DNA of 13,700 bases from an uncultured Erysipelotrichaceae bacterium. GTDB lineage: Bacteria > Bacillota_I > Bacilli_A > Erysipelotrichales > Erysipelotrichaceae. The stretch is from assembly GCA_910586285.1 (NCBI GenBank), contig CAJUGR010000046.1:1-13700 (forward strand), written 5' to 3'. Every line of letters begins with the position of its first letter. The stretch's first letter is position 1. The notes beneath the pieces were generated by a model. That model worked only from the letters and a program-made list of their open reading frames with translations. It did no database searches and was not told where the DNA came from. Shown one piece after another: positions 1 through 5,290 of the stretch. The position numbers and the translations under genes are program-made.

Positions 1-11
1 CATACACCTAT

Positions 12-34
12 TTGTGACACTATTCATGTCACAA
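12..34. repeat. Inverted repeat TTGTGACA-7-TGTCACAA
   Basis: Two perfect 8-bp arms (12-19 and 27-34) are separated by 7 bp. The repeat lies about 45 bp upstream of the -35 box of the first small-ORF promoter. A dyad of this size and spacing suits a dimeric DNA-binding protein such as a repressor or a replication or mobilisation protein. No polyU follows it, so it is not a terminator. Which protein binds is unknown. Confidence 0.5.
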
Positions 35-79
35 CACTATAATTAAAAGCAACTAAAGTCAAAAAAAACCTCTTTTCTC

Positions 80-108
80 TTTACATATACGTACGTATAT
101 TGTGTAAT
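80..108 (+). promoter_or_regulatory. Promoter with palindromic operator in the spacer
   Basis: TTTACA (80-85) and TGTAAT (103-108) are separated by exactly 17 bp. Almost the whole spacer is the perfect 16-bp palindrome ATATACGTACGTATAT (85-100). A strong ribosome binding site and the first small ORF follow. An operator wedged between -35 and -10 is the arrangement used by small ribbon-helix-helix repressors such as CopG. The 61-aa ribbon-helix-helix protein at 484-669 is therefore a candidate autoregulator, but this is inference. Confidence 0.55.
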
Positions 109-132
109 ATAGTCAGAAAGGAGGAAAAGGAA

Positions 133-315
133 ATGGATGATAAAATAAGTGAAATAATAAAAGACTTATCGGAATCAATCTTCTACATAGTTTCAACTGT
201 TTGCCTAGTGATAACTACAAAAAAGAAAAAGAGAAACACGATAAGTCAAAGAGAAAGAGGAAATAATCCTCTTTCCCTTTCCTTTTATATTATATCACAT
301 TCATTTCCCCAATAA
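133..315 (+). CDS. Small protein with one predicted membrane helix (60 aa), hypothetical
   Basis: I do not recognise this protein. The ATG at 133 is chosen because AAAGGAGG (117-124) lies 8 nt upstream. The earlier in-frame TTG at 100 has no ribosome binding site and overlaps the promoter. The product begins MDDKISEIIKDL, has a short hydrophobic stretch at about residues 13-30 (SIFYIVSTVCLVI), then a lysine run (KKKKR) and a polar tail ending SHSFPQ. That is consistent with a single-pass membrane peptide whose basic end stays in the cytoplasm. It is the first of three closely packed ORFs; the next start codon is two bases after its stop. A long stem-loop (248-280) lies within its 3' half, which raises some doubt about whether the tail is really coding. 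Confidence 0.5.
   Translation: MDDKISEIIKDLSESIFYIVSTVCLVITTKKKKRNTISQRERGNNPLSLSFYIISHSFPQ
248..280 (+). other. Long AG/TC stem-loop
   Basis: AAAGAGAAAGAGGA (248-261) pairs with TCCTCTTTCCCTTT (267-280) over 14 positions with a single mismatch, closing a 5-base AATAA loop. It is followed by CCTTTTAT, which is a poor polyU tract. It falls inside the 60-aa ORF. It may be a weak terminator or attenuator between the first ORF and the downstream ORFs, or an mRNA-stabilising element. Confidence 0.4.
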
Positions 316-317
316 AT

Positions 318-494
318 ATGAAAACCAACATTTTTAAACTTATCATTTTTATTTCTGGTATCATGCTAGTCTTAGAGGGACTAGATAGTGAGTTCTACAA
401 TTCTACCCTATTTGATTTTATTAAGTGGATATGCTACTTATTACTTGTTTTTACGTATGTTGTTACATCAAGGAGGACTTATAATGCAGGATAA
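318..494 (+). CDS. Small two-helix membrane protein (58 aa), hypothetical
   Basis: This short ORF starts at ATG 318, two bases after the preceding stop (313-315), and ends at TAA 492-494, overlapping the next gene's start (484) by 11 nt. The product has a hydrophobic segment at about residues 5-20 (IFKLIIFISGIMLVLEG), an acidic polar loop (LDSEFYNSTLFD), a second hydrophobic segment at about 36-51 (FIKWICYLLLVFTYVV) and a basic tail (SRRTYNAG). It has no ribosome binding site of its own, so translation would depend on coupling to the upstream ORF. The packing and the two clear membrane helices argue that it is real. The missing Shine-Dalgarno and AT-rich composition argue for caution. I recognise no family. 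Confidence 0.42.
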   Translation: MKTNIFKLIIFISGIMLVLEGLDSEFYNSTLFDFIKWICYLLLVFTYVVTSRRTYNAG

Positions 495-669
495 ATATTC
501 TCCGCAAAAAAAATACGCCAAGAATAATATTAAAAAATTAAGCTGCTCTTATCAAGCAAAGTTTGTTGATGAATTTAAAACAGCTTGCGCCCTAGGCATC
601 ACGCAGTCGGAAGTCATCAGAAAAGCGATGATCGAGACGATTGAAAAGGCAAAAATGGACAAAAAGTAA
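484..669 (+). CDS. Ribbon-helix-helix DNA-binding protein (61 aa)
   Basis: This is a small basic protein of the ribbon-helix-helix (CopG/Arc-like) kind common on plasmids and conjugative elements, where it controls copy number, transfer or toxin-antitoxin genes. After a basic N-terminal arm, residues about 15-22 (NIKKLSCS) form the predicted DNA-contacting strand. Helix A is about 24-35 (QAKFVDEFKTAC), and helix B is about 41-57 (QSEVIRKAMIETIEKA), preceded by the turn LGIT. The start is ATG 484 because AAGGAGG (470-476) is 7 nt upstream; an in-frame GTG at 388 would place an unrelated hydrophobic extension in front. It ends an apparent three-ORF cluster and is a candidate to bind the palindrome at 85-100. 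The fold is judged from sequence pattern only. Confidence 0.68.
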   Translation: MQDKYSPQKKYAKNNIKKLSCSYQAKFVDEFKTACALGITQSEVIRKAMIETIEKAKMDKK

Positions 670-697
670 AAATAATACAAATCGCAGAAAGCACAAT

Positions 698-724
698 AAA
701 AGCCCCTTCTCTCTAATTAAGGGG
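698..724 (-). terminator. Terminator after the Abi_2 gene
   Basis: On the minus strand, CCCCTT and AAGGGG (arms 719-724 and 703-708) form a 6-bp stem with a 10-base loop, followed by CTTTTATT. It lies 24 bp beyond the Abi_2 stop. It could also slow transcripts arriving from the ribbon-helix-helix gene on the other strand, although that side has no good polyU. Confidence 0.5.
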
Positions 725-747
725 TGGGATGTTTTGCTAACTAAAAG

Positions 748-1671
748 TTAATTTTTAATACAATGACCATTCACTTCATAAAGTCTATCTTGCCAATTAT
801 TATTAAACCCATAATTATTTATGAAATCGATATGAGCTTTATATTCTATACTTTTTAATTTTCCTATTGCCCTTTCACCTAACTTAGTATTAGGATTAAC
901 AAACAATAATGCCAAAACTAAACTATACGTTGAATTTATTTTAACTTCCCCTAAATCTATATTACTTGTAGAATAAGCTTTTGGTTTTATAGGATGTTTA
1001 ATTCTATAAAATCTTTGATAATGGCAGCATTGATTTCTTAAATAGGCTATACTATGGTAAAAACTCTCTAATTTATCATATGTAATATCTTTGTAACCTG
1101 TTCTGCAAACTGCTTTTTTATCTGATGTCTTCATTGCTGAGAAAAATTTTGAAATCATCCCAAATGACATCAACTCAACCATAGCCCACAAAGGCATGAA
1201 ACCATTGTATTCGTTATTATGATGTTTAACTATTAAGTTATTAGAATTTCTCAAAATTATTTCATCAAATTTTTTTAGTAGATGAATTACATCACTATAA
1301 TCTTTTCCATATTCATGTTTATAATTCAATGGATTTAAATATCCAATTGCACCATATTTTAAACTGAAATAATTTGCAATCTGCGTTTTAAGATATACTT
1401 CTATATCATTGACCAATTCAAAAAGTGTTGATCTAATTTCCTTCTCTGCTTTATAAATATTATATATTGACTCAAATGTGACGTCTTGATGAAAATGATC
1501 TTGCTCGTCTAAAAAATCAATCATATATCCACTTAGCCGATAGTAATTCTCATGTTTTAAAATTGTTAATGCGTTTTCTTTATTATTAACAATTAATTTT
1601 TTGTCATCTATTAAATGACTCAATTGATCTTTAAATGATAATGCCTTTTTTAGTTCTCTTTTTGCATTCAC
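748..1671 (-). CDS. Abi_2 family (AbiD/AbiF-like) abortive infection protein
   Basis: The 307-aa product matches the Abi_2 family, HEPN-fold proteins related to lactococcal AbiD/AbiF that abort phage infection, presumably by cutting RNA. Family landmarks are visible: ENYYRLSGY at about 41-49, PLWAMVELMSFG at about 160-171, and RNQCCH at 212-217, which is the R-x4-H motif of HEPN ribonucleases, followed by QRFYR. The start is GTG 1671 because ATAAGGAGA lies about 8 nt upstream. An in-frame extension to 1797 would run through the promoter and encodes a non-family sequence. The gene stands alone with its own promoter and terminator. Its strong AT richness and rare-codon look compared with genes after 2490 fit acquisition with a mobile element. 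No antitoxin partner is evident next to it. Confidence 0.85.
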   Translation of the reverse strand: MNAKRELKKALSFKDQLSHLIDDKKLIVNNKENALTILKHENYYRLSGYMIDFLDEQDHFHQDVTFESIYNIYKAEKEIRSTLFELVNDIEVYLKTQIANYFSLKYGAIGYLNPLNYKHEYGKDYSDVIHLLKKFDEIILRNSNNLIVKHHNNEYNGFMPLWAMVELMSFGMISKFFSAMKTSDKKAVCRTGYKDITYDKLESFYHSIAYLRNQCCHYQRFYRIKHPIKPKAYSTSNIDLGEVKINSTYSLVLALLFVNPNTKLGERAIGKLKSIEYKAHIDFINNYGFNNNWQDRLYEVNGHCIKN

Positions 1672-1747
1672 TTTATCTGTCTCCTTATAATTAAAAAGAG
1701 TACTCTGGGCCACATTGTAAAGAGGTGCGAGTACTACGGTCACTATT

Positions 1748-1775
1748 ATTATATGACATTCCTGAATAAAATCAA
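1748..1775 (-). promoter_or_regulatory. Promoter of the Abi_2 gene
   Basis: On the minus strand, TTGATT (1770-1775) and TATAAT (1748-1753) are separated by 16 bp. This predicts a start near 1741 and a leader of about 70 nt before the GTG start. The perfect -10 box suggests constitutive basal expression. Confidence 0.6.
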
Positions 1776-1821
1776 TATTTTTTTGATCTTTTCGCAAAAA
1801 AAATCAGCCTCCCCATCGTAA

Positions 1822-1944
1822 TCAGCCGGCTTTTTCATTGCGAGGCAAATAAACAACCAGATTATAAATGCGTTTTAATGAAGTGTTGTTATGGATATGC
1901 TTCACCATTTCACATATCGCATCTACCAGATTTTTGTTTTCCAT
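1822..1944 (-). CDS. Small 40-aa protein of mobile-element type
   Basis: A short ORF begins MENKNLVDAICEMVKHIHNN and ends LPRNEKAG. It has an AAGGGAGG ribosome binding site about 9 nt before its ATG (1942-1944). The layout is a charged helix, then KHIHNNTSLKRIYNLVVYL, and it resembles the tiny proteins that recur next to regulators in Gram-positive conjugative elements and prophages. Their function is not known to me; they are usually predicted to be helical. It lies upstream of the Abi_2 promoter in the same orientation, with an A/T-rich leader containing a TATAAT at about 1978-1983. The family resemblance is from memory of the pattern, not from a search. Confidence 0.58.
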   Translation of the reverse strand: MENKNLVDAICEMVKHIHNNTSLKRIYNLVVYLPRNEKAG

Positions 1945-2040
1945 CTTCTTATACCTCCCTTTTCGTTTCCTTTAATTATATAGCGAAATGTAACAATTAA
2001 GAACCCTAATATCTCTCCACGATCATATATTACCACCTAA

Positions 2041-2095
2041 AATATGGAAAATATACTGGTAAATATTGGAAATATTTACTATGCTGTGGTATAGT
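2041..2095 (+). promoter_or_regulatory. Promoter with two operator-like dyads
   Basis: TTGGAA (2066-2071) and TATAGT (2090-2095) are separated by 18 bp. The -35 box lies inside a 7-3-7 inverted repeat, AAATATT-GGA-AATATTT (2061-2077). A looser copy, AATATGGAAAATATA (2041-2055), is centred 21 bp upstream, two helical turns away. This suggests cooperative binding by a dimeric repressor that is not encoded nearby in this window. AT richness means some of the symmetry may be accidental. Confidence 0.45.
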
Positions 2096-2122
2096 AAAAT
2101 TAACATGAAGGGAGAACAGATA

Positions 2123-2176
2123 ATGAAGAGTGTTTTTAAGTGTAGTTTATTTTCTATTCATTTTGTTGTGCCATAA
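2123..2176 (+). CDS. Possible 17-aa peptide or leader ORF
   Basis: The ORF runs from ATG 2123 to TAA 2174-2176 and encodes MKSVFKCSLFSIHFVVP. AAGGGAG (2108-2114) is 8 nt before the start, and a promoter with operator-like dyads lies just upstream. It could be a small hydrophobic peptide, a leader peptide or the remnant of a larger gene. There is no homology I can recognise. The good signals argue for transcription and translation, not for a particular role. Confidence 0.33.
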   Translation: MKSVFKCSLFSIHFVVP

Positions 2177-2229
2177 AATCACCTCATGTATACTATTCCA
2201 TATAACAAACAAAAAAACAAGCGAATGTT

Positions 2230-2248
2230 TTATGCCAAAATTATGCCA
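2230..2248. repeat. Tandem direct repeats TTATGCCA, 11-bp period
   Basis: TTATGCCA occurs at 2230-2237 and 2241-2248, separated by AAA. A related TTGTGCCA is at 2166-2173. Short direct repeats spaced by one helical turn next to a tRNA 3' end resemble the arm-type binding sites of tyrosine integrases. This is inferred from position and spacing only. Confidence 0.4.
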
Positions 2249-2250
2249 TT

Positions 2251-2279
2251 AAAATAAAAAAGCCCTTAGTTATGGGCTT
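2251..2279 (-). terminator. Terminator of the tRNA-Leu transcript
   Basis: On the minus strand, AAGCCC (2274-2279) pairs with GGGCTT (2260-2265) around an 8-base loop and runs into a U-rich tail (TTTTTATTTT). It starts 10 bp past the tRNA CCA end. Confidence 0.75.
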
Positions 2280-2289
2280 ATTTTATAGT

Positions 2290-2375
2290 TGGTGCAGTCG
2301 ATGAGATTTGAACTCACACGAGCATACGCTCACTACCCCCTCAAAGTAGCGTGTCTGCCATTCCACCACGACTGC
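2290..2375 (-). tRNA. tRNA-Leu (anticodon GAG), CCA encoded
   Basis: The minus strand folds into a complete 86-nt class II tRNA. The acceptor stem is GCAGTCG/CGACTGC. The D arm has GTG/CAC around a loop containing GG. The anticodon stem CTACT/GGTAG carries the loop TTGAGGG, so the anticodon is GAG, reading CUC and CUU leucine codons. The long variable arm has a GAGC/GCTC stem, and the T arm is GTGAG-TTCAAAT-CTCAT. Discriminator A plus CCA is genome-encoded. The long variable arm and anticodon make leucine clear. It appears to be transcribed alone and marks the boundary with the AT-rich accessory region. Confidence 0.95.
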
Positions 2376-2418
2376 TTCATTTTGACCACGGTATAATCAT
2401 ATCGCATTTTGCGGAAAT

Positions 2419-2446
2419 AATCTATCTTTTTTTGCAAAATTATCAA
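2419..2446 (-). promoter_or_regulatory. Possible promoter of the tRNA-Leu gene
   Basis: On the minus strand, TTGATA (2441-2446) and TAGATT (2419-2424) are separated by 16 bp, about 44 bp upstream of the mature tRNA 5' end. The -10 box is imperfect. Confidence 0.35.
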
Positions 2447-2490
2447 GAATTCCTTCTGTGATACCGCGGTCATTTGGGGTTCTATTTAAT

Positions 2491-3303
2491 TCATAAAGAA
2501 TTCAGCCAGGTTTCCAACAGAGATAACCAGCTTTCACATTCAGGCTGGAGTTTTTCACCATCACTGCGTCGAGTCAGTTTTCCGGCTGTTGCCAAACCAT
2601 GAGGGCCTTTATCGTACATATGGAACTCACACAATACCCCTGCCTTGACCAAAGCAGAAGCAAATAACAGGGAATTGGCAACCGGTACAGTCGGATCACT
2701 GTGAGTGTGCCAGATAAATGTTCGCGGTACATCACGATGAACTTGACGTTCTAATGAAACCAATTCACGCATTTCCGGCTTATCATAGTCCTCCTGCAAT
2801 AAGTTGCGAAAGCTTTCTTCATGTGCCTGTACGCCGGCAGTAATCACCGGATAACAGAGGATCTGTGCATATGGGCGCAGAGTGTGATCCTGAAACACTT
2901 CGGTAATCAGTGGATGATTCCAATAAATACCGAGACTTGCCGCAAGATGACCGCCCGCAGAAAAGCCCATGGTCAAAATGCGTTTCTTATCTATATTGTA
3001 TTCTGCGGCATTGTCTTTTAAAAAACGAAAGGCAGCGGCACATTCCCACAAAGCCTGCGGAAACGCTGCCGGAGCACACGAATAACGCAAAACAGCGACC
3101 TGATACCCCATAGCATTCAGCCGTAATGCGATTGGTTCTGCCTCACGATCCGATGTATAACGATACGCTCCACCCGGCATTAACAAAATCGCCGGTCGCT
3201 TATCACTGTCGAACAGTTCATCAGAAGCATCCATAAAATAAGTCTGTAACACCGCTTCGGTAGGTTTTGTCCCAACCGAAATTGGAATTCTTTCTGTGAT
3301 CAT
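2491..3303 (-). CDS. Alpha/beta hydrolase, acetyl-esterase-like
   Basis: This 270-aa cytoplasmic serine hydrolase (no signal peptide) belongs to the BD-FAE/Axe1-type carbohydrate esterase group. These remove acetyl or similar ester groups from sugars or xylan oligomers. Visible elements: MPGGAY (42-47) supplies the oxyanion hole, GFSAGG (113-118) contains the nucleophile Ser115 in a GxSxG elbow, HSDPTVPV places the acid at Asp203, and GPHGL gives the base His235. The start is the ATG at 3303 because CTCCTTT (read as AAAGGAG on this strand) is 7 nt upstream; two earlier ATGs are too close to or before it. It lies downstream of manA but is separated by a strong terminator. I find no convincing promoter in the gap. 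The substrate is unknown; the sugar-phosphate neighbourhood favours an acetylated sugar. Confidence 0.85.
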   Translation of the reverse strand: MITERIPISVGTKPTEAVLQTYFMDASDELFDSDKRPAILLMPGGAYRYTSDREAEPIALRLNAMGYQVAVLRYSCAPAAFPQALWECAAAFRFLKDNAAEYNIDKKRILTMGFSAGGHLAASLGIYWNHPLITEVFQDHTLRPYAQILCYPVITAGVQAHEESFRNLLQEDYDKPEMRELVSLERQVHRDVPRTFIWHTHSDPTVPVANSLLFASALVKAGVLCEFHMYDKGPHGLATAGKLTRRSDGEKLQPECESWLSLLETWLNSL

Positions 3304-3390
3304 CCACATTCTCCTTTCTTGCGCGTGAATCATCGCACATTATCTCCTAAAGTCGGATTCTCATCATAGCTTTTCTTGTAAGAAACGGGT

Positions 3391-3424
3391 AAAATGGAAA
3401 AGCGGCAGGTCTTTGTCCCGCCGC
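3391..3424 (-). terminator. Terminator after manA
   Basis: On the minus strand, GCGGCGGG (3417-3424) pairs with CCTGCCGC (3402-3409) in an 8-bp GC-rich stem with one G-U pair and a 7-base loop, then TTTTCCATTTT. It begins 8 bp beyond the manA stop. Confidence 0.85.
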
Positions 3425-3431
3425 ATCCTCA

Positions 3432-4394
3432 TTACACTCTTGATAAAATAAAGCGACACTTACCCTTGACACAAACTTTACCGGAATTGGCACTGACAAA
3501 GATCGAATCCCCTTTGGTTATCGGCATTTTCGTATCCCCGTTTTCAATCTCGCCTTCTCCATCGACGATAATGAAGGATGCAAAACTTTCCTCATTCACA
3601 TCCACGGCAGCTTCTTCTTTCACATCATAAACATATGTGGTGAAGTAATCACACGTTGCCATCATGGCACAAGTATAAGTACCATGATCTTCTGTTTTTC
3701 CGGCCGGTTTGAAATTACTTTCAATCGGCTTTAGGTTAGAAACCTCAATTGCCTTATCAATATGCAGCTCACGCGGTTTTCCGTCCTTACCGACACGGCC
3801 GAAATCATATACGCGATACGTTGTATTCGAATTCTGTTGGATTTCGCAAATAACGATTCCGGCACCGATCGCATGAATGGTTCCCGATTCGATAAAGAAT
3901 ACATCGCCCTGATGAACCGGTACTGACTTCAACACATCCAGAATCGTATTATTTTCAATACGCTCGCGGAATTCTTCCTTACTGATTTCCTGGTTGGTTC
4001 CATAATACAAACATGCACCCGGTTCTGCTTCCAAAATATACCACATTTCCGTTTTACCGTATTCATTTTCTACCCGCAAAGCATAATCATTATCCGGATG
4101 TACCTGGATGGACAAATAACCCTTGGCATCAATGAATTTAATCAAAATCGGGAAATTATCAAAAGCCGCACCTTTGCTGCCCAGAGCCTCTTTACCCAAT
4201 TTTTCCAAATAATCGCTTAACTGCATACCGGTGAACGGTCCGCTTGCGACAACACTTTGCCCGTCCTTATGCGTTGACAATTCCCAACTTTCCGCCATAA
4301 TATCCATATCACTGACTTTGTTATAGCGTTCTTTCAGTTTTGTTCCTCCCCACAAATAATCTTTAAATGCAGGGGACAGCTTTACCATAGCCAT
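3432..4394 (-). CDS. manA: Mannose-6-phosphate isomerase, class I
   Basis: This 320-aa zinc-dependent cupin enzyme interconverts mannose 6-phosphate and fructose 6-phosphate (EC 5.3.1.8), linking mannose use and mannosylated glycan synthesis to glycolysis. It has the usual length of the short Bacillus-type enzymes. Metal ligands are visible as Gln97 and His99 (SIQVHPD), Glu116 (KTEMWYI) and His174 (SGTIHAIG). The expected catalytic Arg194 is present in TTYRVYDFGR, and the entry motif YLWGGTKLK is at 13-21. Start ATG 4394 has GGAGG 9 nt upstream. The preceding HAD gene's stop lies inside that spacer, one base before this ATG, so translation is probably coupled. It shares the promoter at 5217-5245 and ends at a strong terminator. 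This is the conventional PMI of the window, in contrast to the PMI-like protein at 7035-8774. Confidence 0.95.
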   Translation of the reverse strand: MAMVKLSPAFKDYLWGGTKLKERYNKVSDMDIMAESWELSTHKDGQSVVASGPFTGMQLSDYLEKLGKEALGSKGAAFDNFPILIKFIDAKGYLSIQVHPDNDYALRVENEYGKTEMWYILEAEPGACLYYGTNQEISKEEFRERIENNTILDVLKSVPVHQGDVFFIESGTIHAIGAGIVICEIQQNSNTTYRVYDFGRVGKDGKPRELHIDKAIEVSNLKPIESNFKPAGKTEDHGTYTCAMMATCDYFTTYVYDVKEEAAVDVNEESFASFIIVDGEGEIENGDTKMPITKGDSIFVSANSGKVCVKGKCRFILSRV

Positions 4395-4395
4395 G

Positions 4396-5196
4396 TTAAA
4401 TTACCTCCATTTTCTTTAGGGCTGTATAAATTCCTTCCTCTTTTACGGTTGGGCATACCATATCTGCTACCGCATCCAAAAGCGGATTATGCTTACGCAT
4501 GGCAATGCCGCAATTTACCGTTTTTAACAAATCCACATCATTATCGCCATCCCCAAACGCATAGGTCGCTTCCATAGGAATCCCGAATGCTTCGATGATC
4601 TTTTGCGCACCGGCTCCTTTATGAACCCCTTTCTTGGTGATGTCAAAACTATCTGCGCCGCGATGATAGGAACACAGGAATTTTGCTTCTAGCTCATGAC
4701 CCACCTGTTCCAAAAAGGAACGATCTTGAAAAAACAGGGTGATCTTTTCAATCTTGCCGCGTACCTGATCCCAATCTTGATAAGGGATAAATCCTTCTTT
4801 CGGCAGCTGATAAAGATCCATCAAATGCCGATACTCTTTTTCCTGCATATCCTTTACATAAGAATGATCAGCTGCTTCGAGAAAATAATTGATCGAATGT
4901 TCATCCATATAATGAATCAATTCCTGTAACTCATCATCTTCAAATTTCGCATGATGAATCATCTTATCATGAACCACCACATAAGCGCCGTTACTGGCGA
5001 CAAAACCATCCAAACCCAACGATCGCGCTGCCTGTGGGATATAACTGAGTGCCCTTCCCGTAGCCAACACACAAAAATAATCTGCCTCTTGTAATTGACG
5101 AATAGCGCTCTTAGTTAAGTCGGTGGGAGTATAGATACCGTCACGCTCATCCACCAGCGTTCCGTCATAATCAAACAATACCAATCCTTTACACAT
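4396..5196 (-). CDS. HAD hydrolase, Cof-type (IIB), sugar-phosphatase-like
   Basis: This 266-aa HAD-superfamily phosphatase of the Cof/YbiV type dephosphorylates small sugar phosphates or cofactors in the cytoplasm. The four HAD motifs are visible: FDYDGT with nucleophile Asp9 and acid Asp11, ATGR with Thr46, Lys193 (GVHKG), and GDGDND with Asp216 and Asp220. A type IIB cap occupies about residues 80-185. The start is set at ATG 5196, preceded by GGAGG at 5 nt. The ATG four codons earlier contains that ribosome binding site within its own first codons and has none upstream. It is the first gene of a two-gene operon with manA. That pairing suggests control of mannose- or hexose-phosphate pools, but the substrate cannot be read from the sequence. 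Confidence 0.88.
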   Translation of the reverse strand: MCKGLVLFDYDGTLVDERDGIYTPTDLTKSAIRQLQEADYFCVLATGRALSYIPQAARSLGLDGFVASNGAYVVVHDKMIHHAKFEDDELQELIHYMDEHSINYFLEAADHSYVKDMQEKEYRHLMDLYQLPKEGFIPYQDWDQVRGKIEKITLFFQDRSFLEQVGHELEAKFLCSYHRGADSFDITKKGVHKGAGAQKIIEAFGIPMEATYAFGDGDNDVDLLKTVNCGIAMRKHNPLLDAVADMVCPTVKEEGIYTALKKMEVI

Positions 5197-5216
5197 AACA
5201 TCCTCCATACATGTAT

Positions 5217-5245
5217 ATTATAGGGGAAAGCACCTTCGAATGCAA
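5217..5245 (-). promoter_or_regulatory. Promoter of the HAD-manA operon
   Basis: On the minus strand, TTGCAT (5240-5245) and TATAAT (5217-5222) are separated by exactly 17 bp, with a predicted start about 15 nt before the ribosome binding site region. The -35 box touches the U-tract of the preceding gene's terminator, so termination and initiation are packed into about 70 bp. Confidence 0.75.
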
Positions 5246-5282
5246 TAAAATCATTCCACTCCCAACGGGAAACAGAATGATT
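5240..5282 (-). terminator. Terminator after the 260-aa HAD gene
   Basis: On the minus strand, AATCATTC (5275-5282) pairs perfectly with GAATGATT (5249-5256). A smaller TCCC/GGGA stem sits in the interior, and the sequence continues TTATTGCAT. It lies 8 bp past the stop of the upstream HAD gene. Confidence 0.75.
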
Positions 5283-5290
5283 TCTTATCA

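Larger units (their letters stand above)
1..2289. mobile_element. Putative integrated element (one end), bounded by tRNA-Leu
   Basis: This stretch is much more AT-rich than the genes beyond 2490. It carries gene types common on mobile elements: a ribbon-helix-helix protein, very small membrane ORFs, an Abi_2 abortive-infection gene and a 40-aa protein of the kind seen in conjugative elements. It ends just past the 3' terminus of a tRNA-Leu gene, a frequent target of tyrosine recombinases. Direct repeats at 2230-2248 could be integrase arm sites. No integrase or relaxase is visible, and the second copy of the tRNA 3' end expected at the far boundary is not in the window, so the other end would lie before position 1. 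The content and base composition are seen; the integration event is inferred. Confidence 0.5.
1945..2289. other. Intergenic region: operators, tiny ORF, repeats and terminator
   Basis: No conventional-size gene is present. Position 1945-2040 is the leader of the 40-aa gene. Position 2041-2095 carries two related AT-rich dyads and a plus-strand promoter. Position 2123-2176 is a 17-codon ORF with a good ribosome binding site. Position 2154-2174 on the minus strand is a 6-codon ORF with GAGGTGA upstream, antisense to it. Position 2230-2248 holds direct repeats, and 2251-2279 the tRNA terminator. Confidence 0.5.

Noticed and set aside
388..483. GTG-started N-terminal extension of the ribbon-helix-helix protein
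   Set aside because: A strong AAGGAGG precedes the internal ATG at 484, and the extension is hydrophobic and out of character for the fold; this stretch is better explained by the overlapping 58-aa ORF in another frame.
1672..1797. 42-codon N-terminal extension of the Abi_2 protein
   Set aside because: It covers the TTGATT/TATAAT promoter and lacks a ribosome binding site, while GTG 1671 has one at the right distance.
2154..2174. Six-codon minus-strand ORF (MAQQNE) as a gene
   Set aside because: The ribosome binding site is good but the product is too short to call; kept only as a possible remnant in the findings.
2459..2485. T-box-like core TACCGCGGT on the plus strand
   Set aside because: There is no upstream specifier stem, no following terminator, and no plus-strand gene downstream; the next gene on that side is the 3' end of a minus-strand esterase.
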